From contig JADJYC010000005.1 of NCBI GenBank assembly GCA_016719925.1, positions 124,001 to 188,000 of the forward strand: 64,000 nucleotides of DNA. Reading direction: 5' to 3'. A program made the translations under genes and the position numbers. Below, piece after piece: positions 54,175 through 61,243 of this stretch. Below the pieces are notes generated by a model that saw only the letters and a program-made list of their open reading frames with translations, had not been told where the DNA came from and ran no database searches. Source of the DNA: Crocinitomicaceae bacterium (GTDB lineage: Bacteria; Bacteroidota; Bacteroidia; Flavobacteriales_D; Crocinitomicaceae). How positions within the stretch are numbered: position 1 is the stretch's first letter; every line of letters starts with the position of its first letter.

Positions 54175-54293
54175 TTTTCTGGGCATTCTGATCTGAATTT
54201 AAAATAAATCTGACCATGGTTCTCTTGTACAATCGTAATGATGTACGATTGTTACTTAAAAATACTTCTCAATCCTGTGATCTGTTGATTAAA

Positions 54294-54326
54294 AACTTTG
54301 CGTACTTTGCGTCTTCGCGAGAAAAA
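54294..54326. repeat. Half-copy of the CTTTGCGTCTTCGCG-type interspersed element
   Basis: aactttgcgtactttgcgtc followed by ttcgcgagaaaa resembles the right arm of the element at 811-890. It sits directly in front of the small membrane-protein gene, close enough to be part of its promoter or leader. Confidence 0.5.
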
Positions 54327-54338
54327 ATATAAACCATC

Positions 54339-54512
54339 ATGGAAAAAAAATCTTCTAAAACAATTCTCACCCTTATACTTGGCGTAATACTGCTTGCTAT
54401 GGCAGGTTATGTGATTTTCAAATTCTGGGTAGCCATTCTTACTTTAATGATTGGATTTGGTTTTGGGTTTTATTTTGGATATACCCGCGGCAAAGGGAAA
54501 AAGAAAGAGTGA
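54339..54512 (+). CDS. 57-aa two-helix membrane protein
   Basis: ATG at 54339, stop TGA at 54510-54512. Basic N-terminus (EKKSSK), helix ILTLILGVILLAMAGYVIF, then FWVAILTLMIGFGFGFYFGY and a basic tail TRGKGKKKE. The positive ends and glycine-rich second helix indicate a small inner-membrane protein; related short proteins occur alone in Bacteroidota. Function unknown. Confidence 0.65.
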   Translation: MEKKSSKTILTLILGVILLAMAGYVIFKFWVAILTLMIGFGFGFYFGYTRGKGKKKE

Positions 54513-54526
54513 TATTCTTATTTAAT

Positions 54527-56070
54527 TCAGAATTGCTCCAATTTTATTTTTTTGTAATAAACCTTTTCTTCTGCATATATTTCACAAATATAAAATCCAC
54601 TCAAAGGAGTATCTATATTTATTTCGAACGCAGAACCATTTAATCCTTCAAATTCAATTAATGTCCTTCCGGATAAATCTGATATTCTAATCTTTGCATC
54701 AGAAACAGCTTTTTCACATTGAATGATAAATTTGCCATTCGACGGATTAGGATAAATATTAAAATGTAAAGTGGTACTATTTTCCGCCTCGACATTTCCG
54801 TACATAAAACGTGCAATTGCCATTTCTTTATCAGAACCTGAATCAGTATAACCAGATAATAATATTTTACCATCAGTTTGCAAATCTATATCCAAAGGAA
54901 TATCATCACCTGTTCCGATTGTGCATGAATAAACTCCATCTGTGTCAAACGACAAATCCGGCGTTCCGTCATCGTTTAACTGAAGTAGAAAAAAATCACC
55001 GTCACTTCCATTGTAAACTGAACCAGCTATTAAAATTTTACCATCACTCTTCACAAAAATACGCTGTACTGCAGGTGCCAGACCCATCACCGTCAAAAGT
55101 GCAATGCCATCTCCGTCAAATGAAGCATCCAGTGTTCCATCCTCATTATATCTGAGTATTGACAATTTCTCATCCGGTGATGTATCACTGAATCCCCGAT
55201 CAGAATTTTTCCATCAGACTGAATTGCCATTGCCCAGCACTCATCGGAATATTCAGCAACTTCAGTCATTACTTTTCCACCTGTTCCAAATGAAGCGTCA
55301 AGCGAACCGCTTACATTATATCTTGCCAGACAAAAATCTTCGAAAAAAGTCACCCCTGAAATTCCAAATCCTGCAGCCACAATTTTTCCATCTGGCTGTA
55401 TAGCTATTTCACTGATATAATCCTGAAAAAAACCAAAATCAGTTGTTGTTTTACCATCAGCACTAAATGTATTATCCAAAATACCATCCGCTGTAAATCG
55501 TGCAAGAGCAAAATCGTAATCCGTTGTCATTTCATAACGGTAGCCTCCAAGAACAATTTTTCCATCTGTCTGAAGCGCCAATGAAATTCCATAATCCCAG
55601 TCATTATCAAAATCAGCTGTTACTTTTCCGTTTCCGCTGAACGTATTATCCAGTGTGCCATCAGAATTATATCGTGCCACCGCAAAATCTGGCCCCATAG
55701 CAGTTGAACTTTCACCACCAACTACAATTTTTCCATCCGGCTGAATGGCCACAGAATGTGCGGCATCCTCAAAATTATTGAAGTCTGTAGTAACAATTCC
55801 ATCACCTCCAAAAGTTGCATCCAATGATCCGTCAGAATTCAGTCTTACAACAACAAAATCCTTATCTCCTGAAATGAATGCAGAACCAACAAAAATAATT
55901 TTTCCATCCGTCTGCAACGCCAGTTCCTGACCATAATCATCCCCCGTGCCCGGATTTAAATTAACCTTTCCGCCACTGCCAAATGATGGATCAAATCCAA
56001 AAACTGTCTGACCAAAACTCCATTGGTAAGTTAGTGTTGTAAGCAAAGCAATAAGAAATTTATGTTTCAT
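54527..56070 (-). CDS. Delta-60-repeat protein with T9SS sorting domain (one frameshift)
   Basis: Signal peptide KFLIALLTTLTYQWSFGQ at the start (an upstream Met would add 24 basic residues). At least seven delta-60 repeats of about 58-60 residues follow, each with a QxDGKI(V/I)(V/F)GG-like core and an ARYNxDGxLDxTF-like end. The frame slips near 55185 and the repeats continue up to a type A T9SS domain (FNIYPNPSNGKFIIQCEKAV ... SGFYICEIYAEEKVYYKKIKL). Such proteins are displayed on or released from the cell surface; their activity is unknown. Confidence 0.85.
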
Positions 56071-56175
56071 TTTGTTTGATTTACCAGACAATTTACAAAT
56101 AAAAACCTGTACAAAAAAATATCGGCAACGGCTGGGAGTCATTCACAGCTCAAATAAATTTCAGAACACAGAATT

Positions 56176-57666
56176 CTAAAATTTCCAGCTCACCCCTGCC
56201 CCAAATTGTAAAGTGTTTAACGATTTGTTGAAACTCAATCCCTGATAAATTTCCTGAAGTGCAGGTTTGTATCTGAGTGACCCTGTGAGAAAAAAGTGAT
56301 CTGTCAGTTTGAAATGAACATTGGTTCCAAGCACCAAATCAAAATACATTTTTCTGAAAATCTGATTTGTATTGGTAAACGTCTGAAATGCATCATTCAT
56401 CACATAACCACCTGTAGCATTCAGAAGGTAATTAAATCTGCCTGCAGCATAAAAATCAAAACGGAATTTCTCTGTGATAATTTGTGTTCCGACGCTCAAC
56501 GGAATTGAAAAATAAGTTGCTTTTGTTTCACCGCTGTGATCATAAAAAACTTTTTTGGTAGTATCATAATCCGCGGTGTAACTTGAATCTACCCCAACCC
56601 AGATTGTTGTGTCAAGCAGGGAATCATATTCATAAATATCCTGATAAGACCAGGTAAGCGTTGAATCAATAAAAACATCTTCTTTGAAATAATGATAATT
56701 TTCAGCAAGCTGCATCAGCGATAAACCGGTTCCAAAAGTAAGACTGTTCTGCAATCTGCATGTTGCATTCAAATCAAATCCAAATCCGGGTTTATCCTCA
56801 TTTGAATTTTGATATGTTGTAAGCTCATTTGAATTTACCGCCGTATATTTTGATTGAGACAAACTCATAACACCATTTGCTGTAATCATCCACGGATTAT
56901 AAACTTCACGACTGTGAATGGCATTTGCAAAAACATTTTCTGCAACTGAATTGAACGGAAAGCTAACTGGTTTGTTCACTAATCCTTTTGGCTCATTTAC
57001 CAACACAGATTTTCGTTGTGTTTCAAATGAAAATTGTCTAGGATTTAACCCAGAAATCAACACTGAGGAAAAACCATTTTTGTTTTGAGGTATATCTGCT
57101 GACCCTGAATTATCTTCACCTGATTTATCTTTTTCATTATCCGGCAATGTTTTATTTTGCGGCGCACCTCTGATTAGATCATTTGCATTAGCAGACTCAA
57201 CATCGTTGTCATATTCAGTTGAACTTGTTTCTAAATGGTTATTGTTATTATCATTATCAGAAATTGATTCGTTTGATGTAACCGGATCAAAAGAAACAGA
57301 AACAGAATTATTATGCTGATTTTTTTCGGTTCTGTTCAAATCATTTTCATTCACTGAGATGTTTTCATCCAATTTCAGATTATCTGGTACAAGTTGATTT
57401 TGATCAGATTCAAGAAGAAGATTTGTGCTATTTTCATTTTTATTTAATGAAATTTCATCTGACAGATTATCATTCAGATAGAGCGCAGCAAAACCAGTTA
57501 AAGTGAGTATCAGAAATAACCCGCCCCATTTCCACCAGGCAAACTTTTTGGTATTACCGGCAATTCTCTTATCAATATTGGTTTTGACAAAAGCAGGAAC
57601 CTCTGCAGTATCTCCCTCGAAAGATGACTGAAAAAGTTCATCGATATTTTTAAATTCCTTGCTCAT
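56176..57666 (-). CDS. Anti-sigma-like transmembrane protein fused to an outer-membrane beta-barrel domain
   Basis: 496 aa, intact. N-terminal cytoplasmic segment (KNIDELFQSSFEGDTAEVPAFVKTNID), one membrane helix (45-64, WKWGGLFLILTLTGFAALYL), then about 180 residues of Asn/Ser/Asp-rich linker, then a porin-like region from about 260: FGFDLNATCRLQNSLTFGTGLSLMQLAENY, TYFSIPLSVGTQIITEKFRFDFYAAGRFNYLLN, MYFDLVLGTNVHFKLTDHFFLTGSLRYKPALQE and a C-terminal aromatic WKF. The start overlaps the sigma gene by 17 bases, so it is its cognate regulator by position. A single protein would thus span the envelope. Confidence 0.75.
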   Translation of the reverse strand: MSKEFKNIDELFQSSFEGDTAEVPAFVKTNIDKRIAGNTKKFAWWKWGGLFLILTLTGFAALYLNDNLSDEISLNKNENSTNLLLESDQNQLVPDNLKLDENISVNENDLNRTEKNQHNNSVSVSFDPVTSNESISDNDNNNNHLETSSTEYDNDVESANANDLIRGAPQNKTLPDNEKDKSGEDNSGSADIPQNKNGFSSVLISGLNPRQFSFETQRKSVLVNEPKGLVNKPVSFPFNSVAENVFANAIHSREVYNPWMITANGVMSLSQSKYTAVNSNELTTYQNSNEDKPGFGFDLNATCRLQNSLTFGTGLSLMQLAENYHYFKEDVFIDSTLTWSYQDIYEYDSLLDTTIWVGVDSSYTADYDTTKKVFYDHSGETKATYFSIPLSVGTQIITEKFRFDFYAAGRFNYLLNATGGYVMNDAFQTFTNTNQIFRKMYFDLVLGTNVHFKLTDHFFLTGSLRYKPALQEIYQGLSFNKSLNTLQFGAGVSWKF

Positions 57667-58213
57667 CTTTGATTCTTGAACGTGTGATATTTTTTTCTTC
57701 CAGTTTTTGTCTGATCATTTTGCGTGCTTTGAGCAGCTGGGTTTTGGATGTATTCACTGACACTCCCATATACTCAGCAATTTCCTGATGAGTTAAATTG
57801 TCAATGACATACAAATTAAAAACAGTGCGGTAACCTTCAGGCAATTCCTGCAATATGCTCAGCAATTGTTCTTTTACATTACTCAAATCTTCAATTTCCA
57901 CACTTTCTTCTGCCTCCTCAAAACAGCTATCATCATCAGTCAGCTGAAATCTTTTATTTACTCTGAAATGATTAATTGCCTGGTTGATGACAATTCGTTT
58001 TATCCACGGACCAATTTCAAAATCGGGATTAAAAAGTGATCTCCTTTCATACACTTTGATAAAAGCCTCCTGTAAAATATCAGCTGCCTCATCCTGATTT
58101 TTGGTATACCGTTTACAAATAGCAAACATGGCTTTTGCATAACCAGTATAAATCTGATCAAAGGCATCTTTGTTGCCATTAATAAAATCGGTAACCAATT
58201 TCTTTTTATCCAA
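57650..58213 (-). CDS. ECF-type sigma factor
   Basis: 187 aa with region 2 (AFDQIYTGYAKAMFAICKRYTKNQDEAADILQEAFIKVYERRSLFNPDFEIGPWIKRIVINQAINHFR) and region 4 (LQELPEGYRTVFNLYVIDNLTHQEIAEYMGVSVNTSKTQLLKARKMIRQKL). It is a typical Bacteroidota ECF factor of the type that partners with FecR- or barrel-fused regulators. Overlaps the regulator gene, likely autoregulated, though no promoter motif was identified. Confidence 0.95.
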   Translation of the reverse strand: MDKKKLVTDFINGNKDAFDQIYTGYAKAMFAICKRYTKNQDEAADILQEAFIKVYERRSLFNPDFEIGPWIKRIVINQAINHFRVNKRFQLTDDDSCFEEAEESVEIEDLSNVKEQLLSILQELPEGYRTVFNLYVIDNLTHQEIAEYMGVSVNTSKTQLLKARKMIRQKLEEKNITRSRIKDEQGI

Positions 58214-58463
58214 GTTTCAAACTTTATTCACATCTCTTAACGACATTTATAATCGCCCAGTTGGTTAAATCATTTCTACATCAGTTACAAATGAAAAAAC
58301 AAAGGGTTGTCTGTAAAAAGTTCTTTAAATACACAAAAGGCATTATTATTACTCAAAATTCACTAAAAAACAGTAGGTATTGCAGCGTAACAAGACATTT
58401 AAAATTAATTATATTCGCGCTGCTAATTATTTAATTATCAATTCTCCGGACAAAATACCAAAC

Positions 58464-59171
58464 ATGCATTTATACTGTGACCGCTGGTGCGAAAAGTGCC
58501 GGGCAACAGCACAATGTGAAATTTTTGTTCCGGTTTCCAATGTTCAGAAAAAAGTGGCTGATCTTGATTTGGGTGACTACAGGCAAACATTAAAAAATTT
58601 GGCTAAATGGGCATCTGATAACCAAATCAGGCTTGAAGAAATTGTTGCAGGTACATCTTCAGATGCTGAACGCAGGGAAAAGAATAAAAAAAATCCGCGC
58701 ACCAATGAAACTTCTAAAATAGCTGCGGATTACCGGATTGACTCCATGAATTTCAAATCAAAGAATAAAGATAAATTCAATCTATTCAGACAAAGCTGTG
58801 TAAGCCGGGCTGAACTTGATCCAAATGCTGACAGAACTGCAGAACATACTTTGCAACAAGCCTTTGAAATAATCGGATGGTATGAATTACAGATGCTGCT
58901 CAAAATTACCCGTGCATATCTGGGAGAATATGAATTGGCAGACGAAGAAAAAAAATACCAGGAAACAAACGGGAGTGCCAAAGTTGTTCTGACAGCAATT
59001 GAAAGAAGTCTGACTGCATGGGAAACGATTGGAAATTATTTTCCGGAGCTGGATAACGACTGTAAAAAGTTTCTGATTCAGCTTGACAGAATCAGAAAAA
59101 GAATTCTGGCTGATTTCCCCAATGCTCTGCAATACATCAGACCCGGAATTGATGAAGCTGTGACCGCATAG
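58464..59171 (+). CDS. Conserved hypothetical protein with N-terminal Cys cluster
   Basis: 235 aa from MHLYCDRWCEKCRATAQCEI (start chosen because the conserved part begins here; a TTG at 58380 also opens the frame). The C..WC..C.....C pattern suggests a zinc or iron-sulphur site. The rest is helical: LKNLAKWASDNQIRLEEI, DPNADRTAEHTLQQAFEIIGWYELQMLLKITRAYLGEY, VLTAIERSLTAWETI and DNDCKKFLIQLDRIRKRILADFPNALQYIRPGID. A family with this CDRWCE start is conserved in diverse bacteria with unknown role. Confidence 0.75.
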   Translation: MHLYCDRWCEKCRATAQCEIFVPVSNVQKKVADLDLGDYRQTLKNLAKWASDNQIRLEEIVAGTSSDAERREKNKKNPRTNETSKIAADYRIDSMNFKSKNKDKFNLFRQSCVSRAELDPNADRTAEHTLQQAFEIIGWYELQMLLKITRAYLGEYELADEEKKYQETNGSAKVVLTAIERSLTAWETIGNYFPELDNDCKKFLIQLDRIRKRILADFPNALQYIRPGIDEAVTA

Positions 59172-59305
59172 CTAATTCTTTTTTTTTATCATTTCTATTT
59201 AAACGATTTTGATTTGGCGGAATTTACAAATTGGATAACGATGGGAAATTATTTCATCCAACTTCCGTTTTTCTAGCTTATATTTATTGAGTACTTAAAG
59301 CACTC

Positions 59306-59701
59306 ATGGAGACTCTTTTACAAAAAGAAATTGAAACCGTTAAATTCAAAGCCAAGATGATTGAACCGGGCCTGATAGAGAATTATATCAAACCGGGAGT
59401 GAATATCGATGTTGCAGATGCCTGGGAAATTAAAAAATCTAACATGGAACTGACCAATGGAAACAGTTATGCTGTTTTGGTTGTTTCCGGACATCTTTCA
59501 AGTGTAACAAAAGGAGCCCGGGAAGTGGTTGCAAGCAGACAATTTGTAGGAAAAACGATTGCCAAAGCATTGCTTGTTGATTCACTGGGACACCGGCTGG
59601 TTGGAAATTTTTATCTCACAGTAAATAAACCTCTCATTACCACCAAAATTTTTACAGATCGCGAAGCCGCAATAAACTGGTTACGTACGCTTATTGTTTA
59701 G
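59306..59701 (+). CDS. Small protein, SpoIIAA/STAS-like fold (tentative)
   Basis: 131 aa, soluble. NGNSYAVLVVSGHLSSVTKGAREVVASRQFVGKTIAKALLVDSLGHRLVGNFYLTVNKPLITTKIFTDREAAINWLRT. The alternating strand/helix order and the final FTDREAAINWL helix are like the STAS/SpoIIAA-like proteins common in Bacteroidota (DUF7793-type). No partner kinase is nearby. Function unknown. Confidence 0.6.
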   Translation: METLLQKEIETVKFKAKMIEPGLIENYIKPGVNIDVADAWEIKKSNMELTNGNSYAVLVVSGHLSSVTKGAREVVASRQFVGKTIAKALLVDSLGHRLVGNFYLTVNKPLITTKIFTDREAAINWLRTLIV

Positions 59702-59784
59702 TTCTGACTGACAAACTGTAATAATTGATTATTATCATATCCCTCATCAGAAGGAATAATTAATTTTAGACATTATTCTGATGT

Positions 59785-61144
59785 ATGAGTCCAATAAAAA
59801 TTCAATTTCTGGGTGGAGCCGGAACTGTAACAGGATCTAAAACCCTGATCGAATTCAATGATAAAAGATATCTGGTTGATTGCGGACTTTTTCAGGGACT
59901 CAAAGATCTTCGCTTACTGAACTGGAATGAATTTCCGGTTGATCCAAAAACAATCGATGCAATTATTCTCACACATGCACATCTGGATCATTGTGGTTAT
60001 ATACCCGTTCTTACCAAAAATGGTTTTACAGGTACCATTCATTGCACTTATCCGACAGAAGAGCTCACCAAAATTATTTTATCAGACAGCGCAAAAATTC
60101 AGGTTGAAGATGCTGAACGTGCCAACAGAAAAGAATACACCAGTCATGATAAAGCCAAACCACTCTACAAGCCTGAAGATGTTGAACTGGCCATGAATCA
60201 TTTTCAGCCGCACGAATTAAATGAATGGGTGATTCTGGATAAAGAAATTAAATTTCAGTTTCTCAACAGCGGACATATTTTAGGATCAGGTTTTGTTGAA
60301 ATGAAAATAGGCGAAAAGAAAATAATTTTCTCCGGTGATATCGGAAGATCAAAACCAATGCTGCTGTATCCCCTAAAAAATTCAGGAAGCAGATTATCTG
60401 ATTATGGAATCAACCTATGGTGACCGCGTACATTCAGATGAAAATATCAAAGAAGAATTGCTGCGTATCATTAACCGAACCATTGAACGAAAAGGCATTT
60501 TAATGATTCCGTCTTTTGCAGTTGAACGCGCTCAGGAATTAATTTATCTTTTGTATCTGCTCAGGGAAGAAGGCCGTTTGCCTAACATTCCTATCTATCT
60601 TGATTCACCAATGGGAATTAATTCAACAGCAGTATATGACAAATATCCAACCTGGCAGAATTTACCCAAAGTACATTTTAATGAAATGTATGATGACATT
60701 CATTTTATAACCAATTATGAAACATCACGCGCTGTGGTTCATGATAAAAAACCTAAAATAGTTCTTGCCGGAAGCGGTATGCTGGAAGGCGGAAGGATTC
60801 TTCATTACCTGAATAATCACATTGAAAATCCAGACAATACTATTTTATTCTGTGGATTTCAGGCCGCCGGAACCAGAGGACGCGCTATACTTCACGGAGA
60901 AACCGAAATTAAATTTTTTGGTGAGTACCGCAAAGTAAAATGTCATATTGAATCTATTTCCTCCATGTCAGCGCACGGTGATCAGAGTGAAATGCTTGAA
61001 TGGATGAAAAATTTTAAAACATCGCCAAAAGTTTTTCTGAATCACGGTGAACCACATCAGGCTGATGCATTCAGGGTTAAAATAAAATCAGAATTAAACT
61101 GGGAGGTTGTCGTTCCGCAAATGCTGGAATGTTTTCATTTATAA
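59785..61144 (+). CDS. Beta-CASP MBL-fold RNA hydrolase (one frameshift)
   Basis: About 454 aa. Metal motif HAHLDHCGYIP, TYPTEELTKIILSDSAKIQ, FLNSGHILGSGFVEM, GDIGRS, then after a slip near 60380 (A6 run) LIMESTYGDRVH, the beta-CASP insert PSFAVERAQELIYLLYLL and YLDSPMGINSTAVY, GSGMLEGGRILHYL and the RMMBL end MSAHGDQSEMLEWM. The family includes CPSF-like nucleases that process RNA 3' ends. The frame change is in a homopolymer and the enzyme is otherwise complete. Confidence 0.88.
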
Positions 61145-61151
61145 ATTTACG

Positions 61152-61194
61152 ATTCCGCAGGGGGTCCCATTGGGACGACCTGCGCCTGCGGAAT
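61152..61194. repeat. Nested palindrome downstream of the beta-CASP gene
   Basis: Outer arms ATTCCGCAGG and CCTGCGGAAT, perfectly complementary; inside them GTCCC-att-GGGAC forms a second five-pair stem, and cctgcg is partly repeated. It lacks a T-run, so it is not a classical terminator and looks like a REP/BIME-type element. Confidence 0.7.
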
Positions 61195-61243
61195 AACATC
61201 TGTTAAAATCAATTGATTATCTTCATATCAGATTTGTGATTAA

